A DNA stretch of 64,000 bases, taken from positions 3,073,501-3,137,500 of the forward strand of contig NZ_CP067420.1 of assembly GCF_016653635.2 (NCBI RefSeq). The letters are read 5' to 3'. The position numbers were made by a program, and so were the translations under genes. This document shows, one piece after another, positions 55,871 through 64,000 of this stretch. The notes under the pieces are model-generated. The model was not told the origin of the DNA and searched no databases. It saw nothing but the letters and a program-made list of their open reading frames with translations. Within the stretch, counting starts at the first letter, position 1, and every line of letters begins with the position of its first letter. The stretch is from Skermanella sp. TT6. GTDB taxonomy: Bacteria; Pseudomonadota; Alphaproteobacteria; Azospirillales; Azospirillaceae.

Positions 55871-56177
55871 GCCGGGCGGTATCCTCGTCCACCACGGTGA
55901 TCTCCAGCCCGATCCCGAGCGCTTCGGGCAGGACCAGCACGTCGTTGCCCTCGACCGAATACTCCACCCGCTGGGTCACCCCGAAGGCGGTCATGCTGGA
56001 CCGCCGGAATTCGTAGGTTCCCAGGACCAGGCCGGGAGCCATCGGCGACGACAGGGTCCAGCGCCCGAGCAGCGGGTTCGGCTCCAGGCTGGCGCAGGAG
56101 GCCGTCAGCAGCAGCCCCACGGACAGCAGGAGTTGCAGCGGGATCTTCTTCAGAGGAAATAGGGTCAATCGCGTCAC
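55818..56177 (-). CDS. Small putative lipoprotein
   Basis: A 119-residue protein with a lipoprotein signal sequence (LQLLLSVGLLLTASCASL; lipobox LTAS-Cys) followed by a small beta-rich domain (LLGRWTLSSP, TYEFRRSSM, RVEYSVEGNDVLVLP, VTLRRLRS) that resembles lipocalin-like or HslJ-like folds in size only. The GTG at 56177 overlaps the epmA stop; a TTG three codons in (56168) has an AAAGG site 8 bases upstream and is an equally good start. Function unknown. Confidence 0.65.
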   Translation of the reverse strand: MTRLTLFPLKKIPLQLLLSVGLLLTASCASLEPNPLLGRWTLSSPMAPGLVLGTYEFRRSSMTAFGVTQRVEYSVEGNDVLVLPEALGIGLEITVVDEDTARLNDPVTGGLVTLRRLRS

Positions 56178-57220
56178 CTTTCGAAACCGGCCACCGGCGC
56201 CCAGAGGACGTCGGCGATCTCCTCCGCCCCGGTGCATAGCAGGACCAACCGGTCGAACCCCAGGGCAATTCCCGCGCTCTCCGGCATGCCGAACTCCAGC
56301 GCCGCCATGAAGTCCGGGTCGATCGGATAGCGGGTGCCGTAGAGCCGCTCCTTGAGGTCCATGTCTGCCTCGAACCGGGCTCGCTGGACAGCGGCATCGG
56401 TCAGTTCCCCGAAGGCGTTCGCCAGTTCCAGGCCGCAGGCATAGAGCTCGAACCGCTCTGCGACGCGCGGATCATCGGGCCTGGGCCGGGACAGCGCCGC
56501 CATGGAAACCGGATAGTCCGTCAGGAAGGTCGGCCGTTCCATGCCGAGGTTCGGTTCGATCAGGTCAAGGGAGATACGGAAGAAGATGTCCTCCCAGCTG
56601 TCCCCGGGATGGGCGGAAATCCCGATGCGTTCCGCCTCGCGGGCCAGCATTTCCGTGTCGGGTGCCTGCGGATCGGGCGCGGTCGCGAGCAGGTCGATGC
56701 CGGCGTGGCGGTCGAAGGCGTCGGCGACGGTCAGCACCTCCCACGGGGCGAACGGATCGCAGTCCCGCCCACGCCACTCGAATCCCTCGCGCCCTCCGGT
56801 GCGGGCCGCCGCGCGGACAAGGGCGGTGCAGTCCTCCATCAGGTCGCGGTAGCCGGCCCCTGCCCTGTACCACTCCAGCATGGTGAATTCCGGGCTGTGC
56901 GTTCCCGACCGCTCGCCGTTGCGGAACACCTTGGCAAGCTGGAACAGCTTGGGCACTCCCGCCACCAGCAGCTTCTTCATGGCGAATTCGGGACTGGTGT
57001 GCAGATAGAGGGTGCGCCGGTCGTCCGGGTTGGGGCCGACAAGCTCGGTCGAGAACGCGATCAGGTGGGGCTCCAGGCCCGGCGACACCTGGAGGGCCGG
57101 AGTTTCGACTTCGATGAAGCCTTGCCCTTCGAACCAGGTCCGCAGCCTGGAGGCGATAAGCGCCCTGCCTTCCAGGAACGGACGCCGCCGGGCGAAACTG
57201 TCGGGATGCCACCATTCCAT
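56174..57220 (-). CDS. epmA: EF-P lysine--lysine ligase EpmA (GenX/PoxA)
   Basis: A 348-residue class II lysyl-tRNA synthetase paralogue, without an anticodon-binding domain, that attaches beta-lysine to elongation factor P. Motif 2 is FRNGERSGTHSPEFTMLEWY and motif 3 is GIALGFDRLVLLCTG; VETPALQVSPGLEPHL lies near motif 1. Length matches EpmA rather than LysS. Its efp target and the epmB aminomutase are not in the window. The stop overlaps the lipoprotein gene start. Confidence 0.93.
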   Translation of the reverse strand: MEWWHPDSFARRRPFLEGRALIASRLRTWFEGQGFIEVETPALQVSPGLEPHLIAFSTELVGPNPDDRRTLYLHTSPEFAMKKLLVAGVPKLFQLAKVFRNGERSGTHSPEFTMLEWYRAGAGYRDLMEDCTALVRAAARTGGREGFEWRGRDCDPFAPWEVLTVADAFDRHAGIDLLATAPDPQAPDTEMLAREAERIGISAHPGDSWEDIFFRISLDLIEPNLGMERPTFLTDYPVSMAALSRPRPDDPRVAERFELYACGLELANAFGELTDAAVQRARFEADMDLKERLYGTRYPIDPDFMAALEFGMPESAGIALGFDRLVLLCTGAEEIADVLWAPVAGFER

Positions 57221-57330
57221 CGCAGTGCTCTTCCATTCTCGGCCACCGATGACTCAGATAGCCTCGGATATGGGGGAGCGACAGAGGGATTCGCCGGGTC
57301 GGCGGTCCGGAGCCGCCGGGGGCCGCCATG

Positions 57331-57357
57331 AAAAAGGGCGGCCCAAGCGGGCCGCCC
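57331..57357 (-). terminator. Intrinsic terminator of the groESL operon
   Basis: GGGCGGCCC and GGGCCGCCC form a perfect 9-base stem around AAGC, followed on the minus strand by TTTTT. It lies 40 bases after the groEL stop. Confidence 0.88.
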
Positions 57358-57396
57358 AAGGCGATTGCATCGATACGATTATATTGATCGACCGGA

Positions 57397-59073
<1,677 letters not shown>

Positions 59074-59098
59074 TCAGGTCCGGATCGGACGGCGCCGG

Positions 59099-59416
59099 TC
59101 AGGCGGCCTTGGCGGCGGCGGCAGGCGTCCCGTCGAGCACGCCCAGCAGGTCCGATTCCTTCATGATCAGGTAGTCGACGCCGTCGATCTTGACCTCGGT
59201 GCCGGACCACTTGCCGAACAGCACGCGGTCGCCGGCCTTGACGTCGAGTGCATGGACCTTGCCGGACTCGTCGCGGGCTCCGGGACCGACGGCGATCACT
59301 TCGCCTTCCTGCGGCTTCTCCTTGGCCGTGTCCGGGATGATGATGCCGCCGGCGGTCTTGCTTTCCTGCTCCACCCGGCGAACCACCACGCGGTCATGCA
59401 GAGGACGGAACTTCAT
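59099..59416 (-). CDS. groES: Co-chaperonin GroES (Hsp10)
   Basis: A 105-residue lid protein for GroEL. Motifs: [36 protein letters not shown] in the mobile loop, [13 protein letters not shown] and [14 protein letters not shown]. There is a short extra Ala-rich C-terminal tail. GGAGGAG precedes the ATG. Upstream lie a CIRCE-like repeat (59513-59539) and a heat-shock-type promoter (59544-59570), so both HrcA and RpoH probably act here. Confidence 0.97.
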   Translation of the reverse strand: MKFRPLHDRVVVRRVEQESKTAGGIIIPDTAKEKPQEGEVIAVGPGARDESGKVHALDVKAGDRVLFGKWSGTEVKIDGVDYLIMKESDLLGVLDGTPAAAAKAA

Positions 59417-59512
59417 CGCGGAATCTCCTCCAAATCCAGAACCGGGCCGGTCTGGCCGGCCCACAAAACATGGGATCAATGGACCCCGGCCGAGCGTGCG
59501 CGGCACACGCTG

Positions 59513-59539
59513 TTAGCACTCTCGCCCGAGAAGTGCCAA
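59513..59539. promoter_or_regulatory. CIRCE-like HrcA operator upstream of groES
   Basis: TTAGCACTC, 9 bases, then AAGTGCCAA. The CIRCE consensus is TTAGCACTC-N9-GAGTGCTAA: the left arm is perfect, the right matches at 7 of 9. Position just upstream of groES fits repression by HrcA. Confidence 0.8.
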
Positions 59540-59543
59540 CTAG

Positions 59544-59570
59544 CTAATTGAAGCCGGAATCCGTTTCAAG
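59544..59570 (-). promoter_or_regulatory. Putative RpoH (heat-shock sigma factor) promoter of groESL
   Basis: On the minus strand CTTGAA (59565-59570) is followed after 14 bases by CAATTAG (59544-59550), close to the CTTGAA-N13/15-CCCCATnT pattern of sigma-32 promoters. The -10 match is only partial. Confidence 0.5.
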
Positions 59571-59750
59571 AGGGTTTTTGCGGATTTTTTCAACGCCGCC
59601 GCACAGGCTGGCAGCAGCCCTGGTGATCGGCTGCTAACTTACTGATTAGAAAGGATGATTTTGCTTGTCAGGCAAATTGCCCAACGGCACACTCGGACGA
59701 AGATCAAGATGTCGGGAGTTCCACCGGTCGCAACCACGGAGGAGATCTGC

Positions 59751-60014
59751 ATGGCAAGTTTGAGTCTTCAGCTGCGTGACTATCGCCTGACCGTCGCCGA
59801 GATCCTGTACCACATGCCGGACCATCCCGGGCTCCTGCAGAGCTACATCTGGCAGGACCTGGACCTAGCCCCCCGCTACCCCGTGCTGCGCAAGTTCCTG
59901 ACCTTCTGGGAACGCGAACTGGATGGCAAGCTGCACTCCGTGAAGGTCGCGTCCAACTCCATCATCACGCCGAGCGAATGCCGCTTCGTCGATGGGGAGT
60001 TGAAGCTGCACTGA
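59751..60014 (+). CDS. Usg family protein
   Basis: An 87-residue protein of the alphaproteobacterial Usg family, first noted beside trp genes in Caulobacter. The pattern LRDYRLTVAEILYHMPDHPG, LLQSYIWQDLDLAPRYPVL, RKFLTFWERELDGKLHSVKV is typical. GGAGGAG lies before the ATG at 59751; the frame reaches further upstream, but the ribosome-binding site fixes this start. Role unknown. It is divergent from groESL and 153 bases before hprK. Confidence 0.85.
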   Translation: MASLSLQLRDYRLTVAEILYHMPDHPGLLQSYIWQDLDLAPRYPVLRKFLTFWERELDGKLHSVKVASNSIITPSECRFVDGELKLH

Positions 60015-60167
60015 GCACCCGACGCGCCGCCGCGCCGGCCATCGGCGCGGCGGCCGATCCGGGACGCGCCGGCAGGACCGAAATCGCGTCGCAAGTCCCG
60101 AAAGAGCTATTTATCTCGGCGGCTGAGCATTGACAGCGGGACGCGGGCACAGCAACCTCCCCAGACC

Positions 60168-60617
60168 ATGTTAATGATCTACGGCACGTGCGTCGCGCTG
60201 TCGGGTCTAGGCGTCCTGTTGCGGGGGCCCTCCGGCAGCGGCAAGTCCGATCTGGCACTGCGCCTGATCGACGGCGGTGCGCGCCTGGTCGCCGATGACC
60301 AGATCGAGCTGACCCTGGATGCGGCGGGCCGCGTGATGGCCCGGGCTCCGAAACCGCTTGCCGGGCTGCTGGAAGTCCGGGGCATCGGCATCCTGCCGGT
60401 CGACGCCGTTCGCGCTTCCCCGGTCGGGCTCGTCGTCGACCTCGCGGCCGACGACCGGATCGAGCGCCTGCCGGAAGTCGAGACCTGCCTGCTGCTCGAC
60501 CGTCCGATTCGCCGTGTCACCCTCGCTCCCTTTCACGCCTCGACGCCGGCCAAGGTGAGGCTCGCCGCGGCACGCCTCAGGGCGGGCGCCCTCGAGCCTG
60601 TGCCGGACCTCCCATGA
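60168..60617 (+). CDS. hprK: HPr kinase/phosphorylase, short alphaproteobacterial form
   Basis: A 149-residue protein equal to the C-terminal catalytic domain of HPrK; the N-terminal domain of Gram-positive HPrK is absent, as in other alphaproteobacteria. The P-loop is RGPSGSGKSDLALRLID, followed by ADDQIEL and the signature LLEVRGIGILPVD. It should phosphorylate HPr on a serine (Ser61 of the product at 62036). The stop shares ATGA with rapZ. Confidence 0.92.
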   Translation: MLMIYGTCVALSGLGVLLRGPSGSGKSDLALRLIDGGARLVADDQIELTLDAAGRVMARAPKPLAGLLEVRGIGILPVDAVRASPVGLVVDLAADDRIERLPEVETCLLLDRPIRRVTLAPFHASTPAKVRLAAARLRAGALEPVPDLP

Positions 60618-61567
60618 CGACTCCAGTTCCCGAGGGAGGGATCGCCGGCGATCTCTCCCAAGATCCGGCCCGGGCCCCCTCCCCGGACGCGACAAGGCCC
60701 CGCACCGTCGCCATCGTCACCGGCATGTCGGGGGCCGGCCTCTCCACCGCGCTGAAATGCCTCGAGGATCTCGGCTACGAGGCGGTGGACAATCTGCCGA
60801 TGAACATGGTCGACGCGCTTGTCGAACAGGGCGACCTGCTGTCCCGGCCCGTGGCCATCACGGTCGATGCCCGAACGCGGCACTTCAGTTCCGACGCGCT
60901 GATGGCGCGGATCGAGGCTCTGGCCGCGCGCCCGGACCTGGCGGTGCGGCTGATCTTCCTGGAATGCGCCGACGAGATCCTGCAGCGACGCTACACCGAG
61001 ACGCGGCGGCGTCATCCGCTCGCCGTGGACCGCCCGGTAGCCGACGGCATCCTCCGCGAACGGACCCTGCTTGCCCCGCTGAAGGAGCGGGCGGACGTCA
61101 CGATCGACACGTCCCTGCTGTCGATCCATGACCTGCGCCGCATCCTGGCCGGACACTTCAAGCTGAGCGCCGAGCCGACTCTCCATGTTTTCGTCACGTC
61201 GTTCTCGTTCCGGCAGGGCGTTCCGCGCGAAGCCGACCTGGTCTTCGATGTACGATTCTTAACCAATCCCCATTACGATCCGCGCCTGCGGCCCCTGACC
61301 GGACTGGACGCACCGGTCGCCGCGAGGGTGGCGGAGGATCCCGACTTCGAAGCCTTCTTCAGGCATCTGACCGACCTGTTGCAGCCGCTCCTGCCGCGCT
61401 ACAACCAGGAAGGAAAGAGCTACCTGACGATCGCGATCGGCTGCACCGGCGGCCGGCATCGGTCGGTCTTCGTGGCGAAGTCACTGGCCGAATGGCTCGG
61501 CGGCCAGGGTTACAAGGTAGGGCTTACCCATCGCGACCTTGAACGGAGCGGCACCCGGCAGGGATGA
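60614..61567 (+). CDS. rapZ: RapZ family nucleotide-binding protein (RNase adaptor type)
   Basis: A 317-residue protein of the RapZ/YvcJ family. In E. coli RapZ guides RNase E to small RNAs of amino-sugar synthesis; in alphaproteobacteria its role is less clear. The C-terminal part has VFVTSFSFRQGVPREADLVFDVRFL, NPHYDPRLRPLTG and IAIGCTGGRHRSVFVA, all conserved. The Walker A motif reads GMSGAGLST, with Leu where the phosphate-binding Lys (or Arg) is expected, so ATP/GTP binding may be weakened. The first 30 residues are a variable extension. Overlaps hprK by 4 bases. Confidence 0.92.
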   Translation: MTTPVPEGGIAGDLSQDPARAPSPDATRPRTVAIVTGMSGAGLSTALKCLEDLGYEAVDNLPMNMVDALVEQGDLLSRPVAITVDARTRHFSSDALMARIEALAARPDLAVRLIFLECADEILQRRYTETRRRHPLAVDRPVADGILRERTLLAPLKERADVTIDTSLLSIHDLRRILAGHFKLSAEPTLHVFVTSFSFRQGVPREADLVFDVRFLTNPHYDPRLRPLTGLDAPVAARVAEDPDFEAFFRHLTDLLQPLLPRYNQEGKSYLTIAIGCTGGRHRSVFVAKSLAEWLGGQGYKVGLTHRDLERSGTRQG

Positions 61568-61617
61568 CGCTGAAATGACAAGCCGGCGCTCAGATCGGTT
61601 GGATAGAAGGAAGTTCG

Positions 61618-62019
61618 ATGATCGGAATGGTTCTTGTAACGCACGGGCGTCTCGCGACCGAATTCATCGCGGCACTCGAGCACGTCGTGGGAGAGCAGGA
61701 GCAGGTCGCCGCGGTCTGCATCGGTCCCGATGACGACATGGAGCAGCGCCGGCTCGACATCCTGAACAGCGTCGCGGAGGTGGACGACGGCAGCGGCGTC
61801 GTCCTGCTGACGGACATGTTCGGCGGCACACCCAGCAACCTCGCCATCAGCGTGATGGACAAGGCCAAGGTCGAGGTCATCGCCGGGGTCAACCTGCCCA
61901 TGCTGATCAAGCTCGCCAGCGTCCGGCGTTCCGAGAAGCTGGCGGATGCGGTGCTCGCCGCCCGCGACGCCGGACAGAAATACATCAACGTCGCATCGAC
62001 GCTGCTGTCCGATAATTGA
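61618..62019 (+). CDS. PTS EIIA component, mannose family
   Basis: A 133-residue EIIA-Man domain (MIGMVLVTHGRLATEFIAAL with the phosphorylated His9; VVLLTDMFGGTPSNLA; INVASTLLSDN). It accepts phosphate from HPr. No EIIB or EIIC sugar-transport components accompany it, so in this order it belongs to a regulatory phosphorelay rather than sugar uptake. AAGGA precedes the ATG. HPr follows 16 bases later. Confidence 0.93.
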   Translation: MIGMVLVTHGRLATEFIAALEHVVGEQEQVAAVCIGPDDDMEQRRLDILNSVAEVDDGSGVVLLTDMFGGTPSNLAISVMDKAKVEVIAGVNLPMLIKLASVRRSEKLADAVLAARDAGQKYINVASTLLSDN

Positions 62020-62035
62020 GCCCAAGGACTGGAAA

Positions 62036-62347
62036 ATGTCGGCATCCGGCACTGAGAATGCCTCCGGCGGCAAGGCCCCGGACGCCTGCGACACCGTAAC
62101 CATCTGCAACCAGCGCGGCCTGCATGCGCGGGCGGCGGCCAAGTTCGTCAAGCTGGCGGCCCTGTACGACGCGGAAGTCGAGGTCGAACGGAACGACATG
62201 ATCGTGTCCGGCCAGTCGATCATGGGCCTGATGATGCTTGCGGCCAGCCAGGGCTGCACCGTCACCCTGCGCGCCTATGGGAACCAGGCGGAACCGGCGG
62301 TCACGGCGCTGGTGGACCTGATCGGGCGCAAGTTCGATGAAGACTGA
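62036..62347 (+). CDS. ptsH: Phosphocarrier protein HPr
   Basis: A 103-residue phosphocarrier. The active His30 lies in NQRGLHARAAAKFVK (equivalent to His15) and the HPrK target Ser61 in VSGQSIMGLMMLAA (equivalent to Ser46). The first 15 or so residues are an extra N-terminal extension. AAGGA stands 7 bases before the ATG. Its last 11 bases overlap the start of the EI gene, so the two are coupled. Phosphate passes EI to HPr to EIIA. Confidence 0.95.
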   Translation: MSASGTENASGGKAPDACDTVTICNQRGLHARAAAKFVKLAALYDAEVEVERNDMIVSGQSIMGLMMLAASQGCTVTLRAYGNQAEPAVTALVDLIGRKFDED

Positions 62348-64000
62348 CAGGAACTCCTCCAAGCCGCCGGAGCCGCCGGACAACAGGATCCCCGGAACCT
62401 CCCCCGTCGGGCATGCGTCGCCCGAACGCATGCTGCGCGGACTGGGCGTCTCCTCCGGCATCGCCGTCGGCCCCGCCTACGTGGTCGACAGCGGAACGCT
62501 CCAGGTGCCCGAGTACCAGATCGCCGAGGACCAGGTCGAGGCGGAGCGGGCTCGATTCGTAGAAGCCACGGGCAAGGCTTGCCGGCAGATCCGCAAGCTG
62601 AAGGAGAAGGCGTCGCTCCTGCCGGAGTCGGCGGCGGAGGATGTGGGGTTCCTGCTCGACGCCCATCTGGCCATGCTGTCCAATTCCCGGCTGACGCGCG
62701 GCGTGGAGCGCCGGATACTGCAGGACCGGATCAACGCTGAAGGGGCCGTCCAGGCGGAGATCGCCGCCTTGGCGCACAGCTTCGCGGAGATGAACGACAC
62801 CTATATCTCGGCGCGCATCGCCGACGTGCGCGAAGTGGGCGCCCGGCTGATCCGGGTGCTGATGCAGCGCAAGTTCCAGGCGTTCTCCCAGGTGCCCGAA
62901 GGCAGCATCATCATCGCGGAGGAACTGACTCCCGCCGACACCGCCCTGATGGACCCGCGCCGGATCGGCGGCTTCGCCACAGTCCTGGGCGGCGCCGAAG
63001 GCCACACGGCGATCATGGCGCGGTCGCTGGGGCTGCCCGCGGTGCTGGGCGTCGCGGGACTGATGCATGGGGTGCGCACCGGCGACCGGGTGGTGGTGGA
63101 CGGCATCTCCGGCCGGGTCTTCGTCAATCCGGGTTCGGCGACCCTGAACGGCTTCCAGTCGCGCCAGCAGGACCTGGCCCGCGAACGGGAGGCGTTGAAG
63201 CGCCTGCGCGACCTGCCGGCGGTGACCCGCGACGGCACGTCGATCGTGCTGAACGCGAACATCGAGATGCCGCGCGACGTCGAGGGCGCGATGGACTGCG
63301 GCGCCGCCGGCGTCGGCCTGCTGCGGACCGAGTTCCTCTACATGAACCGGGACGACCTGCCCGACGAGGAGGAGCAGTACGAGAGCCTGAAGGGCATCGT
63401 CGAGGGCATGCAGGGCCGCACCGTGACCGCACGCACCCTGGACGTCGGGGGAGAGAAGCTGGCGACCTCGCTGGGCGGCCACTTCGCGGACTGCGCCAAC
63501 CCGGCGCTGGGGCTGCGTGCCATCCGGCTGTCCCTGCGCGAGCCGAAGCTGCTGGAGACCCAGCTCGCGGCGATGCTGCGGGCGGGCGCCCACGGCCCGA
63601 TCCGCATCCTGCTGCCGATGATCTGCACCGTCTCGGAGGTGCGGAAGGTCCGCGAGATCCTGATCCGCGTCGCCAACCGGCTGAAGCGGCGCGGCGTGCG
63701 CATCGCCGATCCGCTGCCGCCGCTCGGCGTGATGATCGAGATCCCGGGCGCCGCCCTGTCGGCCGACGCGCTGGCGACGACCTGCGACTTCTTTGCGATC
63801 GGGACCAACGACCTGACCCAATACACCTTGGCGATCGACCGCGGCGACGAGCAGGTGGCCCACCTCTACGATCCGCTCCACCCGGCGGTGCTGCGCCTGA
63901 TCCAGTTCTCGACCGAAGCGGCGCTGCGGGCGCGCATTCCCGTCAGCGTGTGCGGCGAAATCGCGGGCGATCCGCGCTATGCCGCATTGCTCCTGGGCTT
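62337..64000 (+). CDS. ptsP: Phosphoenolpyruvate-protein phosphotransferase, PTS Enzyme I (cut by the window end)
   Basis: The 554 visible codons start at ATG 62337 inside the 3' end of ptsH and run off the window. The N-terminal HPr-binding domain is preceded by a Pro-rich 30-residue extension. The phosphorylated His223 lies in GGAEGHTAIMARSLGLPAVLG. The PEP-binding barrel shows LLRTEFLYMNRDDLP and FAIGTNDLTQYTLAIDRGDE, and VCGEIAGDP near the end. There is no GAF domain at the N-terminus, so it is a plain EI rather than PtsP of the nitrogen PTS. The C-terminal end is missing only because of the window. Confidence 0.95.
   Translation, partial: MKTDRNSSKPPEPPDNRIPGTSPVGHASPERMLRGLGVSSGIAVGPAYVVDSGTLQVPEYQIAEDQVEAERARFVEATGKACRQIRKLKEKASLLPESAAEDVGFLLDAHLAMLSNSRLTRGVERRILQDRINAEGAVQAEIAALAHSFAEMNDTYISARIADVREVGARLIRVLMQRKFQAFSQVPEGSIIIAEELTPADTALMDPRRIGGFATVLGGAEGHTAIMARSLGLPAVLGVAGLMHGVRTGDRVVVDGISGRVFVNPGSATLNGFQSRQQDLAREREALKRLRDLPAVTRDGTSIVLNANIEMPRDVEGAMDCGAAGVGLLRTEFLYMNRDDLPDEEEQYESLKGIVEGMQGRTVTARTLDVGGEKLATSLGGHFADCANPALGLRAIRLSLREPKLLETQLAAMLRAGAHGPIRILLPMICTVSEVRKVREILIRVANRLKRRGVRIADPLPPLGVMIEIPGAALSADALATTCDFFAIGTNDLTQYTLAIDRGDEQVAHLYDPLHPAVLRLIQFSTEAALRARIPVSVCGEIAGDPRYAALLLG

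Overview
The window is chromosomal DNA of high G+C content with long codon-biased genes and almost no mobile DNA. It looks like a free-living alphaproteobacterium of the order Rhodospirillales, most likely an Azospirillum/Skermanella-type member of the Azospirillaceae. The evidence is gene order and gene types: the cluster rpoZ, rsh, DUF2062, pdxJ, acpS, lepB, rnc, era; a fused trpE(G) behind a trpL attenuator; a Usg protein; PhyR; a ScfR-type regulator beside propionyl-CoA carboxylase; and a short HprK followed by rapZ, EIIA-Man, HPr and EI. The genus is inferred from content alone. I saw no rRNA, tRNA, CRISPR array, prophage or insertion sequence.

Layout. 1-5 kb: a partial membrane hydrolase, two small related helical proteins, an old-yellow-enzyme reductase with its TetR regulator, and an amidohydrolase. 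4.3-12 kb (minus strand): the housekeeping cluster from folK and rpoZ through rsh to era (stringent response, vitamin B6, ACP activation, secretion, RNA processing, ribosome assembly). 12-19 kb: NYN-domain protein, zinc alcohol dehydrogenase, smpB, dapA, a lytic transglycosylase, a haloacid dehalogenase and a threonine dehydratase. 19-30 kb: small proteins, a methyltransferase, a PAS kinase, a DHH phosphoesterase, a ChbG/HpnK-type deacetylase, a strange RpfC/RpfG-like pair, an acyl-CoA ligase and hypotheticals. 30-34.4 kb: a glycosyltransferase, a frameshifted cytochrome c', a cytochrome b, PhyR and a NifX-like protein. 34.4-42.6 kb: the propionyl-CoA to succinyl-CoA block (pccB, pccA, bioY, mcm) divergent from its probable regulator. 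42.6-45.2 kb: the trp leader and a trpE(G) gene broken by an in-frame TAG. 45.2-57.2 kb: an unknown two-gene operon, TrkH, a sensor kinase coupled to glgX, topoisomerase IB, a DMT exporter, a lipoprotein and epmA. 57.4-59.6 kb: groESL with a CIRCE-like operator. 59.7-64 kb: usg and the regulatory PTS operon, whose EI gene runs off the end.

Most notable observations: (1) a membrane protein with RpfC-like sensor, receiver and Hpt regions but no kinase domain, in which the receiver has lost its Thr and Lys and the Hpt His is Asp, coupled to an RpfG-like receiver carrying PAS instead of HD-GYP; (2) an intact trp attenuator ahead of a trpE(G) gene with an amber codon at the TrpE/TrpG junction; (3) a one-base frameshift in cytochrome c'; (4) repeated TTTGCRAA-like half-sites between pccB and the ScfR-type regulator; (5) a RapZ whose Walker A lysine is leucine; (6) a two-gene operon of unknown function. 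Items 2 and 3 could be real lesions or sequence errors; the sequence alone cannot decide.
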